64,000 nt of DNA from Nocardioides faecalis (GTDB lineage: Bacteria > Actinomycetota > Actinomycetes > Propionibacteriales > Nocardioidaceae): positions 3,658,001 through 3,722,000 of the forward strand of contig NZ_CP074406.1 of the NCBI RefSeq assembly GCF_018388425.1, read 5' to 3'. The stretch's first letter is position 1, and the number at the start of each line of letters is the position of its first letter. A program made the position numbers and the translations under genes. A model generated the notes under the pieces. That model did no database searches. It saw only the letters and a program-made list of their open reading frames with translations, and was not told where the DNA came from. Positions 17,239 through 24,928 of the stretch are shown piece after piece.

Positions 17239-17796
17239 ATGTCGGACGAGGTCTACGTCCCGATCGTCAAGATCTACACCGCCGCCCGCCAGGGCATCCC
17301 GGACCAGGCCGAGGACCTCGCCCTGATCGCCGGGCGCCTGCAGTCGATCGTGAACACCCTGGACATCCAGACCGCGAAGGCCGGCGACCCGCCGGCGTTG
17401 CGCGACGCGCTCGACGTCGCCGCCCGGATCCACGACGGCATCCGGCGGGGCGTCATGACGCTCAACCACGCGGCCGTCGCACTGGAGCTCACCGGCGACG
17501 ACTACGTGCAGACCGACGACCAGGCGCGCAGTGATTTCAACGGGTGGAACGGCGCACTGAAGGACCTCGACGTCACCCGCACCGCGGTGCCCGGCGACAT
17601 CGGCAGCCCGGAGGCTCCCGGCGCCGTGGTCGGCGGCAACAGGGGCAGCGAGTCCCCGTACTACTACCCGCACTACATCCCGCCGTCCGACTACGACCCC
17701 ACCGCGCCCGACGAGGACAAGGCCGAGCGCGACGAGCGGGCGGACGACGACAGCGACGACCTCGGGTTGCCCCACGACCCGACCGACGACTACTGA
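17239..17796 (+). CDS. ESX/WXG-like helical protein with YxxxD motif
   Basis: A 185-residue protein. Residues 1-100 are predicted helical with a central turn and resemble the four-helix ESX-type fold, though a clear WXG is absent. YVQTD near residue 94 fits the YxxxD/E signal of type VII substrates. The tail is acidic and disordered (DEDKAERDERADDDSDD). A GTG directly precedes the ATG at 17239. It is 25 bp upstream of the next gene, so one operon. Assignment to type VII secretion is inference. Confidence 0.65.
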   Translation: MSDEVYVPIVKIYTAARQGIPDQAEDLALIAGRLQSIVNTLDIQTAKAGDPPALRDALDVAARIHDGIRRGVMTLNHAAVALELTGDDYVQTDDQARSDFNGWNGALKDLDVTRTAVPGDIGSPEAPGAVVGGNRGSESPYYYPHYIPPSDYDPTAPDEDKAERDERADDDSDDLGLPHDPTDDY

Positions 17797-17821
17797 GCCG
17801 GACGGCGAGAGGAGCAACACG

Positions 17822-18994
17822 ATGGCGTTCGACTACTTCGAGCTCTCCGAGCAGTTCGACAAGATCGAGGAGAAGCTCGGCTACCTCAAGGGCAACGAGC
17901 TGGCCTGGGACTACCTCGTCGCCGCCCGCGAGCAGCTCGGCGGCTTCGCCGCGCCGGGCGACGACTACATGCCGAGCGACTGGTGGCTGGAGGACTGCAA
18001 GTTCCCGGTGCCGGGCCACGAGGTCGACCCGAGCCGCTGGTTCCAGTTCCGCTTCTGGGTGCCCCGCGACACCATCCTCAACCACGACAACCCCGCCGAG
18101 CTCGGTGCGGCGAACGCGCAATACATGAAGGACGTCGCCAAGGGCGCCATCGAGGCCTGGCACAACGGCGCCTCGTGGGCGAGCGGCCTGGCGTCGTACT
18201 GCCGCCAGATCACGGACTCGTTCACCCGCGCCGACGCGACCACGATCTGCAGCGCCCTGGAGGACCTGCACACCTACGTCACCAGCGACTTCTCGGTGAA
18301 CGTGCTCGACGACCCGTTCGGCATCGAGACCATCCGGACCCAGTGGACCGGCCGGTCCGGCACCAGCTTCAACACCTTCTACGCCAACTACGACGGGCAG
18401 ATCGCCCAGATGGCCTGGGCCGGCGTGCAGGTCGCGCAGACCTTCGCCGCCGCCGCGCACGTCATCCACGGCACCCAGCAGGGTGTGCTCGAGTTCGCCA
18501 AGAGCATCGTGAAGATCATCGACGACCAGCTCGACGCCTGGGCGCCGGCCGGCCCGCCGCCGCGGGACGCGCCGGAGGAGCCGGCCTGGGTCGCCGACGT
18601 GACGAAGGTGGTGACGTCGGGGTGGAAGGTGCTGGGCCACATCCCCGTCGTCAAGGACGTCAAGAGCCAGTTCGACGCGGTGATCACCGCCGGCACCGAT
18701 GTCACCAACTTCGCCAAGACGATCGCCGACGTGACCGGCACCGACCTGCCCACCATCAAGAAGACGCTCGACGCCGCCGACTCCGACGAGATCTACACGC
18801 TGCTGACCGAGACCCTCTACGACGACTACCAGCAGAAGTACGTCGCCGCGATGGATGCGTTGCAGACCGGCAGCCCGATCGACCCCGAGGACTCCGGCTA
18901 CTCCCCGCCGATCAACACCTCCGACGTCCTCGACGACATGCCGCCGCCGTGGTTCCCCCGGGAGGACATGCCCAACGAGGAGAGCCTGCGCTGA
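17822..18994 (+). CDS. WXG-motif protein, putative type VII secretion-associated
   Basis: A 390-residue protein. A novel N-terminal region (1-160) with aromatic-rich stretches is followed by a WXG100-like helical hairpin (QWTGRSGTSF with Trp175 and Gly177, then YANYDGQIAQMAWAGVQVAQTFAAAA). After a Pro-rich hinge (APAGPPPRDAPEEP), a second helical region and an acidic tail follow. The length recalls larger WXG toxins or carriers, but no toxin domain is recognised. A GAGAGGAG ribosome site lies before the ATG. No secretion machinery gene is in the window. Confidence 0.65.
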   Translation: MAFDYFELSEQFDKIEEKLGYLKGNELAWDYLVAAREQLGGFAAPGDDYMPSDWWLEDCKFPVPGHEVDPSRWFQFRFWVPRDTILNHDNPAELGAANAQYMKDVAKGAIEAWHNGASWASGLASYCRQITDSFTRADATTICSALEDLHTYVTSDFSVNVLDDPFGIETIRTQWTGRSGTSFNTFYANYDGQIAQMAWAGVQVAQTFAAAAHVIHGTQQGVLEFAKSIVKIIDDQLDAWAPAGPPPRDAPEEPAWVADVTKVVTSGWKVLGHIPVVKDVKSQFDAVITAGTDVTNFAKTIADVTGTDLPTIKKTLDAADSDEIYTLLTETLYDDYQQKYVAAMDALQTGSPIDPEDSGYSPPINTSDVLDDMPPPWFPREDMPNEESLR

Positions 18995-19056
18995 GCGTCG
19001 GGCCGGGTGCGCCGGGGCGGGTGCGCCGGGCCGGGTGCGCCGGGGCCGGGTGGGTC

Positions 19057-19455
19057 TCAGGTGCGGGCGAGGCGGGCGTGCGCGACCGCCTCGGACTCCT
19101 CCGGCGACAGCTCCTGCTCGCTGCTCCAGCCGGAGACGGACTTGGCGTAGGTGCGGGCCTCGTTGCGACCCCGGATCGAGGTGAGCACGACGCCGTCGCC
19201 GGTGTCGTCGAGCAGCGCCAGCGACCAGGACAGCCGTCCGCCCATCTCCTCGAAGGCGTCGTACCGGACCACCGCGAGGTGCCGCAGCGCGCCGCGGGCC
19301 TCGGCCCGCAGCGCCGCGACCTCGCCGCGCAGCCCGGCGGCGTCGGCGGGCAGGTCGGCGCCCGGCTCGGGTTGGGTGCTGCGCGCGCCACGCAGCGCCA
19401 CGACGAGGGCGGCGAGCGCGACGAGCAGCGCCAGGAGCGCGAGTACGACGTCCAT
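19057..19455 (-). CDS. DUF4446 family protein
   Basis: A 132-residue protein with one N-terminal membrane helix (VVLALLALLVALAALVVALR). A short coiled-coil (AAGLRGEVAALRAEARGAL) is followed by the conserved DUF4446 core (VRYDAFEEMGGRLSWSLALLDDTGDGVVLTSIRGRNEARTYAKSV). The function is unknown; in other phyla the family often sits near chromosome-partitioning genes. The ATG is supported by TACGGT 6 bp upstream. Confidence 0.87.
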   Translation of the reverse strand: MDVVLALLALLVALAALVVALRGARSTQPEPGADLPADAAGLRGEVAALRAEARGALRHLAVVRYDAFEEMGGRLSWSLALLDDTGDGVVLTSIRGRNEARTYAKSVSGWSSEQELSPEESEAVAHARLART

Positions 19456-19512
19456 GGGGCCACCGTAGTGAAGCCGCACCGAGCACCCGCGCAGGCACAC
19501 CCGTCACCGCGC

Positions 19513-19562
19513 CCCAAGCGGATTTGTCGTGTTCGGGCCGGATCACGACAAATCCGCTTGGG
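19513..19562 (-). terminator. Family B perfect hairpin downstream of the siderophore-binding protein gene
   Basis: A perfect 19-bp inverted repeat: CCCAAGCGGATTTGTCGTG at 19513-19531 pairs with 19544-19562, leaving a 12-nt loop. It lies 18 bp beyond the stop of the ABC operon's last gene, so it probably terminates that operon. It shares its stem sequence with elements at 15884 and 46726. Confidence 0.8.
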
Positions 19563-19580
19563 AGGCGGAGCGCCGGCCGC

Positions 19581-20636
19581 TCAGTCCAGCGGCTTCGACT
19601 TCTTCAGGGCGTCGGCGAGGTCGCTCCAGATCTCGGCGTACTCCGCGTAGGAGTACGGCGCGGCGGCGTACCAGGAGTAGACCTGACCGGCCTTGACGGC
19701 GGGCAGGTTCGCCCAGGTGTCGACGGTCTCGAGCTTCTTCTTCACCGCGTCGGTGTTGCGTGCGTCGAGCAGCACCACGTCGGCCTCGGTGTAGTCGGAG
19801 ACCTTCTCGAAGCTCAGCTCGTGGAAGATGTCCGGCTTGCCCTCCTTGGGCGCGATCAGGTCGACACCCGCCTCCTTCATGGTGCCGGTCTCGGGCAGCA
19901 GGTCGGGGTTGACGACGTAGAACGAGGTGTCACTGGCGGAGGCGATGAGGACCTTCAGGCCACCCGCGTTCTCCTTCACCTCGGCCAGGGCCTCGGCGTA
20001 GTCGTCCTTCGCCTCGTTCAGCTCCTCGCTGCACTTCGTGTCGACGCCGAGCTTGGTGGCGAGATCGGTGAAGATGCCGATGGCCTCGTCGATGTCCTTG
20101 GGCTGACCGTCGACGCCGACCATCGGCGCCAGCTTGCCGATCTGCTCGGCCTGCTTGGTGGGCACGTACCACAGCGTCTCGCCGTCGAAGCTGTAGTCGA
20201 CGAGCAGGTCGGGCTCCATCTGCGCGTAGGCGTCGACGTCGAAGCTGCCCCAGGTGCCGCCGAGCTGGGTGACCTCGTCGAGGTCGAGGTTGCCGCGCTG
20301 GTACGTCGAGGCGGGGTCGTCGGCGAGCTCGCCGTACACGCCGTCGACGCGGTAGCCGGCGTCCCACAGGGCGGCGGCGACGCTGCTCTGGGCGACGACG
20401 GTGGTGGGCACCTCGTCGAGGGCGACCTTCTCCCCGCGGACGTCGGTGTGCTCGAAGCCGCCGGCGGGCTTCGCGGACTGGCACTCGGCGACCTTGTCGT
20501 CGCCCTTGCCTCCCTGGGCGCCGGGGCCGGTGTCGCCCTCGCCGCACGCGGTCAGGGCGGCGGCCGCGACGAGGGTGCCGGCGAGCAGCCAGGGGCCGCG
20601 GCGGGCGCCGATGGCTGCAGTGGTCCGTCGGATCAT
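19581..20636 (-). CDS. Fe3+-siderophore ABC transporter substrate-binding lipoprotein
   Basis: A 351-residue lipoprotein with lipobox LTAC (Cys31). The mature part is a class III (FepB/FhuD-like) binding protein with GYRVDGVYGELADD, MEPDLLVDYSF and a C-terminal YAEIWSDLADAL helix. It captures a ferric siderophore or similar chelate outside the membrane and delivers it to the FecCD permeases encoded upstream. The ATG overlaps the ATPase stop (ATGA). A strong GGAGGAAG site precedes it. Confidence 0.92.
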   Translation of the reverse strand: MIRRTTAAIGARRGPWLLAGTLVAAAALTACGEGDTGPGAQGGKGDDKVAECQSAKPAGGFEHTDVRGEKVALDEVPTTVVAQSSVAAALWDAGYRVDGVYGELADDPASTYQRGNLDLDEVTQLGGTWGSFDVDAYAQMEPDLLVDYSFDGETLWYVPTKQAEQIGKLAPMVGVDGQPKDIDEAIGIFTDLATKLGVDTKCSEELNEAKDDYAEALAEVKENAGGLKVLIASASDTSFYVVNPDLLPETGTMKEAGVDLIAPKEGKPDIFHELSFEKVSDYTEADVVLLDARNTDAVKKKLETVDTWANLPAVKAGQVYSWYAAAPYSYAEYAEIWSDLADALKKSKPLD

Positions 20637-21508
20637 CTGTCTTCCTCCTTGTGAGCGACCGACGAGACCGTCGGTACGACGTCAGCGGCCGGCGCGCGCC
20701 GGCCGGTCCTGCGCGGGATCACCAGCGGGGTGCCGCACTCGGGGTCGGGGACCACCCGGCACGCGAGGCCGTAGACGTCCTCGACGAGCTCGGGGGTGAT
20801 CACGTCGGCGGGGGCGCCCTCCGCGACGATCCGGCCGTCCTTCATCGCGACCAGGTGGGTGGCGTAGCGGCAGGCCAGGTTGAGGTCGTGCAGCACCGCG
20901 ACGAGCGTGTAGCCGCGCTCGGTGCGCAGCCGGTCGACCAGGTCCAGCACCTCGACTTGGTGGGCGATGTCGAGGAACGTGGTGGGCTCGTCGAGCAGCA
21001 GGATCTCGGTGCGCTGCGCGAGCGCCATCGCCAGCCAGACCCGCTGCCGCTGGCCGCCGGAGAGCTCGTCGACGAGGCGGTCCGCCAGGTCGAGCAGGTC
21101 GGTGGCCGCGAGCGCCGCGCGCACGGCGTCCGCGTCGTCGCGGCTCCACTGCCGCAGCAGGCTCTGGTGCGGGTAGCGGCCGCGGCCGACGAGGTCGGCC
21201 ACCGTGATGCCGTCCGGGGAGACCTGTGCCTGCGGCAGCAGGCCGAGCCGACGGGCGACCTCCTTGGACGGGTAGCGCTGGATCAGCTCACCGTCCAGCA
21301 GCACCGAGCCCGCGCTCGGCCGCACCAGCCGAGCCAGGCCGCGCAGCAACGTGGACTTGCCGCAGCCGTTGGCGCCGACGACGACGGTGAACGAGCCGTC
21401 GGGCACCACCAGGGTGAGGTCCTGGCTGACCGTACGGCGGTCGTAGCCGAGCGTCACCGCGTCGGCGGCCAACCGAGCGGGATGGCCGGGGTGGTCCTTG
21501 CGCGCCAC
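20633..21508 (-). CDS. Fe3+-siderophore ABC transporter ATPase
   Basis: A 291-residue FepC-type ATPase with Walker A GANGCGKST (residues 45-53), Q-loop LLPQAQ, signature LSGGQRQRVWLAMALAQ, Walker B ILLLDEPTTFLD and switch His (VLHDLNLA). It energises uptake by the FecCD pair. The GTG at 21508 is chosen for its AAGGAGG site 5 nt upstream; an ATG at 21538 overlapping the permease stop is an alternative that adds ten residues. The tail beyond residue 255 is longer than usual and Arg-rich. Confidence 0.92.
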   Translation of the reverse strand: MARKDHPGHPARLAADAVTLGYDRRTVSQDLTLVVPDGSFTVVVGANGCGKSTLLRGLARLVRPSAGSVLLDGELIQRYPSKEVARRLGLLPQAQVSPDGITVADLVGRGRYPHQSLLRQWSRDDADAVRAALAATDLLDLADRLVDELSGGQRQRVWLAMALAQRTEILLLDEPTTFLDIAHQVEVLDLVDRLRTERGYTLVAVLHDLNLACRYATHLVAMKDGRIVAEGAPADVITPELVEDVYGLACRVVPDPECGTPLVIPRRTGRRAPAADVVPTVSSVAHKEEDR

Positions 21509-21534
21509 GGGCGCCTCCTTGTCGTTGCGCATCC

Positions 21535-22707
21535 TCATGCCCGGCCCCGGCGCCACTCGCGGGTCAGCAGCCAGGCGAGGAACGCCCCGCCGAGCAGGCC
21601 GGTGACCACCCCGACGGGCACCTGCCGGGGCTGGAACAGCTCGCGGGCGGCGTGGTCGGCGAGCACCAGAAGCAGCGCGCCCATCACGCCGGAGGCGACC
21701 AGGTTCGGGCCGCTGGCGGCTGTGAGCCGCCGGGCGATCTGGGGTGCGGTGAGCGCGACGAACGCGATGGGGCCGGCGGCGGCGACCGCGACGCTGCACA
21801 GCAGCACACCGACGACGACCGCGGCGAGACGCACCCGGGCGGTGCGCTGGCCCAGGCCGAGCGCGCTGTCCTCGGAGAGCTCGAGGATCGTCAGCGCGGG
21901 CGAGAGCACCAGCGCCGCGCCCGCGAGCAGCGCCACGACGACGGCCAGGAGCCGCAGCTGCGACCACGACGCACCGGCGAGGTTGCCCACGAGCCAGTTG
22001 GCGGCCTCCTGCGCGTCGTAGATCGCCGACTGCACGATGAGCATCGAGTTCACCGAGAGCAGCAACGAGCCCATCCCGATCCCGATCAGCACGAGGCGCA
22101 GCCCGTCCAGGCCGTTGCGCAGCGCCAGCGCGTAGACCAGCAGCGCGGCAGCGAGCCCGCCGCCGACGGCACCGGCGGCTGCGGTGGCGAACGTGCCGCC
22201 GAGGACCAGCAGGGCGACCAGGCCGCCGGTGGCGGCGCCGGTCTCGAAGCCGATCACGTCCGGGCTGCCGAGCGGGTTGCGCGAGACGGTCTGGAAGATC
22301 GCCCCGGACATGCCGAGCGCCAGCCCGACCAGCAGGCCGCCGACCACCCGCGGCAGCCGGGAGTCGAGGACCAGGTACTCCTCGAAGCCGGTGCCCTCCC
22401 CGCGTGCCGTGGCCAGCAGCCGCGGCATGCTCATCTGCACCTCGCCGAGGAGCAGCGCGAGCACGCCCGCGCCCCCGCAGGCGAGGAGGAGCACGGCGAG
22501 CACGACCACGGAACGGGGCGCCACGCGCACCGCGAGCGGCCCGAGCCGTACGGCGCGGGCGGGCCGGTAGGCGCCGGCGCCAGGCGTCGCCGCGCCCACC
22601 GGTGGGCTCACCGGTGGGCTCACCGGTCGGTTCACAGGTCGGTTCACCGGTCGGTTCACCGGTCGGTTCACCGGTCGGTTCACAGGTCGGTTCACAGGTC
22701 GGTTCAC
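21535..22707 (-). CDS. FecCD-family siderophore permease with VNRP-repeat N-terminus
   Basis: A 390-residue inner-membrane permease, with nine to ten helices from about residue 60 and the family motifs LDSRLPRVVGGLLVGLALGMSGAIFQ and PIAFVALTAPQIARRL. It forms a heterodimer with the adjacent permease. The N-terminal 36 residues are seven VNRP and two VSPP tetrapeptides encoded by a 12-bp tandem array. The first GTG overlaps the upstream stop (GTGA). Every VNRP unit opens with GTG, so the true start could be any of them. Confidence 0.88.
   Translation of the reverse strand: MNRPVNRPVNRPVNRPVNRPVNRPVNRPVSPPVSPPVGAATPGAGAYRPARAVRLGPLAVRVAPRSVVVLAVLLLACGGAGVLALLLGEVQMSMPRLLATARGEGTGFEEYLVLDSRLPRVVGGLLVGLALGMSGAIFQTVSRNPLGSPDVIGFETGAATGGLVALLVLGGTFATAAAGAVGGGLAAALLVYALALRNGLDGLRLVLIGIGMGSLLLSVNSMLIVQSAIYDAQEAANWLVGNLAGASWSQLRLLAVVVALLAGAALVLSPALTILELSEDSALGLGQRTARVRLAAVVVGVLLCSVAVAAAGPIAFVALTAPQIARRLTAASGPNLVASGVMGALLLVLADHAARELFQPRQVPVGVVTGLLGGAFLAWLLTREWRRGRA
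22598..22705 (-). repeat. 12-bp tandem repeat at a gene junction (9 units)
   Basis: Seven units of ACCGGTCGGTTC or ACAGGTCGGTTC and two of ACCGGTGGGCTC lie in perfect 12-bp register. They encode the VNRP/VSPP N-terminus of one permease. The first unit also contains the stop codon of the preceding permease within its GTGA. Confidence 0.95.
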
Positions 22708-23780
22708 AGGTGGGCCAGCCTTCGGCGGCGGACCAGGGCGATGAAGACGGGGGCGCCGAGGAAGGCGGTCATGATCCCGGCCTCGATCTCGCGGTGGGTG
22801 ATCACCCGGCCGGCGGTGTCGGCGAGCAGCAGCAGCACCGCGGAGAGCAACATCGACAGCGGGACCACCCAACGCTGGTCCGGCCCGACGAGGTGGCGCG
22901 CCACGTGCGGCAGCACCAGGCCGAGGAACACGATCGGCCCGGCGAGCGCGGTGGCCGCGCCGCACAGCAGCGTGATCGCCGCGGCGGTGAGCAGCCGCAA
23001 CCGACCGACCCGCACGCCGAGGGCGCGCCCGGCATCGTCGCCCAGCGCCATCGCGTTCAGTGCCGGCGTCAGCGCCAGGGCCAGCAGGCCACCCGCGAGC
23101 AGGAACGGCAGCAACGTGCCGAGCACCGCGATCTCGCGTGCCGTCACGGAGCCGACCAGCCAGAACCGCATGGCGTCGAAGTTCGCCTGGCTCGAGAGCG
23201 CCAGTCCGTGGACGTAGGCGGTGAGCACCGCGGTCAACGCGGCACCGGCCAGTGCGAGGCGGAGGGGCGTCGTGCTCGCTGCCCCACCGGAGCCGAGGAC
23301 GTACACGGCGACGGCGGCCAGCGCCGCGCCGGCGAATGCGAGCCACACCTGGGCGCTGGCGTCGGCGAGGTCGAGGAAGGCGATCCCGGTCACCACCGCG
23401 GCTGCGGCGCCGGCGTTGACGCCCAGCAGGCCCGGGTCTGCGAGCGGGTTGCGGGTCAGCGCCTGCATCAGGGCACCGGCCCCACCGAGGGCGAGGCCGA
23501 CGGCGATCGCGACGACCGTGCGGTCCATCCGCAGCCCGCGCACGATGTCGCGTGCCGCCGGGTCGCCCGCGGCGTCACCGGGCCGGAACAGCTCGCGCAG
23601 CACGACCACCGGGGACAGCGCCTGGCTGCCGATCATCAGGCTCAGCACCACCGCGCCACCCACCGCCGCCAGCGCGGCGAGCAGGACGACCACCCGGGAC
23701 GTCGTACGACGTGCCCGGCCGGGGGGACGGGTGCTGCTCCCCAGCCCGCCGGTGCCCTCGGTGGCGCTCATGGCGCTCAT
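22704..23780 (-). CDS. FecCD-family siderophore permease
   Basis: A 358-residue inner-membrane protein that is the first gene of the importer operon. The FecCD hallmark LRMDRTVVAIAVGLALGGAGALMQALTRNPLADPGLLGVNAGAA and PIVFLGLVLPHVARHLVGPDQR are present, with about nine or ten helices. An iron-dependent regulator box lies 98 bp upstream of the ATG. Several ATGs cluster at the start (MSAMSATEG), so the exact start may be 12 bp later. Confidence 0.92.
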   Translation of the reverse strand: MSAMSATEGTGGLGSSTRPPGRARRTTSRVVVLLAALAAVGGAVVLSLMIGSQALSPVVVLRELFRPGDAAGDPAARDIVRGLRMDRTVVAIAVGLALGGAGALMQALTRNPLADPGLLGVNAGAAAAVVTGIAFLDLADASAQVWLAFAGAALAAVAVYVLGSGGAASTTPLRLALAGAALTAVLTAYVHGLALSSQANFDAMRFWLVGSVTAREIAVLGTLLPFLLAGGLLALALTPALNAMALGDDAGRALGVRVGRLRLLTAAAITLLCGAATALAGPIVFLGLVLPHVARHLVGPDQRWVVPLSMLLSAVLLLLADTAGRVITHREIEAGIMTAFLGAPVFIALVRRRRLAHL

Positions 23781-23877
23781 GGCGCCGTCGGCGGCGCGGG
23801 CACGGTGGCGGACATGAGGGCTCCTGGACTGAGCGCGTCCGGCGGCTCCGGAGCAGCGTCGGCAGCGTACCGGAGAC

Positions 23878-23896
23878 TAAGGCAAGCCTTACCTTG
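23878..23896. promoter_or_regulatory. DtxR/IdeR-type iron box
   Basis: The minus-strand reading CAAGGTAAGGCTTGCCTTA agrees with the DtxR/IdeR consensus TWAGGTWAGSCTWACCTWA at 17 of 19 positions. It lies between pheA and the siderophore importer. It would repress the importer when iron is plentiful, and as it is only 56 bp from pheA, an effect on that gene cannot be excluded. Confidence 0.85.
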
Positions 23897-23951
23897 GCAT
23901 GCCCCACCCTGGACACCGCTGCCGGCCCTCGGGTGCCCTAGCCTGAGCCCC

Positions 23952-24794
23952 ATGGCCCGCATCGCGTACCAGGGGGAACCCGGCGCCAACTCCGACATCG
24001 TCTGCAGGCGGTACTACCCCGACGCGGAGCCGGTGCCGTGCGCGTCGTTCGAGGACGTCTTCGCGGCGGTGACCAGCGGCGACTGCGACCTGGCGATGAT
24101 CCCGATCGACAACTCGATCGCGGGCCGAGTCGCCGACATCCACCACTTCCTGCCCGACTCCGGGCTGCACATCGTCGCCGAGCACTTCCTGCGCATCCAG
24201 TTCCACCTGATGGCGGTGCCTGGCGCCTCCCTCGACACGATCCGCACGGTGCACAGCCACGTGCACGCGCTGGGCCAGTGTCGCAAGGTGATCCGCGAGC
24301 TCGGGCTGACCCCGATCATCTCCGGCGACACCGCCGGCGCCGCGCGGGAGGTCGCCGAGGCCGCCGACCCCACGCAGGCCGCGATCGCGCCGCCGCTGGC
24401 CGCCGACGTCTACGGGCTGGAGATCCTGCGCCCCGACGTCGAGGACGAGGACCACAACACCACCCGCTTCGTGCTGCTCTCCCCCGAGTTCGTCGCCGCC
24501 CCGGCCGACCAGGGTCCCGTGGTGACCAGCTTCGTGTTCAACGTGCGCAACCTGCCCAGCGCGCTCTACAAGGCGCTCGGCGGCTTCGCCACCAACGGGA
24601 TCAACATGACCAAGCTGGAGAGCTACATGGTCGGCGGGGAGTTCGCCGCCACCCAGTTCCTGGCCGAGGTCGACGGCCACCCCGACGACCCGAGCCTGAA
24701 GCGGGCGCTGGAGGAGCTGGCCTTCTTCACCACCGACATCAAGGTCCTCGGCGTCTACCCCGCCGACCCGTTCCGGAGCCAGGTCCAGGGCTGA
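23952..24794 (+). CDS. pheA: Prephenate dehydratase
   Basis: A 280-residue cytoplasmic enzyme that converts prephenate to phenylpyruvate for phenylalanine synthesis. The catalytic domain (1-175) carries IPIDNSIAGRV and the essential Thr-Arg-Phe in NTTRF (about residue 170). A C-terminal ACT domain (about 190-268) for phenylalanine feedback has NLPSALYKALGGFATNGINMTKLESYMVGG. The ESYMVGG form replaces the common ESRP and is seen in a recognised subgroup of the family. TAGCCT lies 7 bp before the ATG. Its stop codon is inside the first unit of a 13-bp tandem repeat. Confidence 0.95.
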   Translation: MARIAYQGEPGANSDIVCRRYYPDAEPVPCASFEDVFAAVTSGDCDLAMIPIDNSIAGRVADIHHFLPDSGLHIVAEHFLRIQFHLMAVPGASLDTIRTVHSHVHALGQCRKVIRELGLTPIISGDTAGAAREVAEAADPTQAAIAPPLAADVYGLEILRPDVEDEDHNTTRFVLLSPEFVAAPADQGPVVTSFVFNVRNLPSALYKALGGFATNGINMTKLESYMVGGEFAATQFLAEVDGHPDDPSLKRALEELAFFTTDIKVLGVYPADPFRSQVQG

Positions 24795-24833
24795 GGTCCA
24801 GGGCTGAGGTCCAGGGCTGAGGTTCGGGGCTGA
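24782..24833 (+). repeat. 13-bp tandem repeat spanning the pheA stop
   Basis: Three perfect units of GGTCCAGGGCTGA begin at 24782, 24795 and 24808, with a fourth degenerate unit at 24821. Because 13 is not a multiple of three, successive TGA triplets close all three reading frames after pheA. Confidence 0.95.
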
Positions 24834-24928
24834 GCCCGGGCGCGCGGCAGGCGCGACCACCTCTCGTACGTCGCTCGACCACCGCTCGGCGGGTCCTCTC
24901 CCAGCCGGAGCACGCCTAGGGTGGATCC

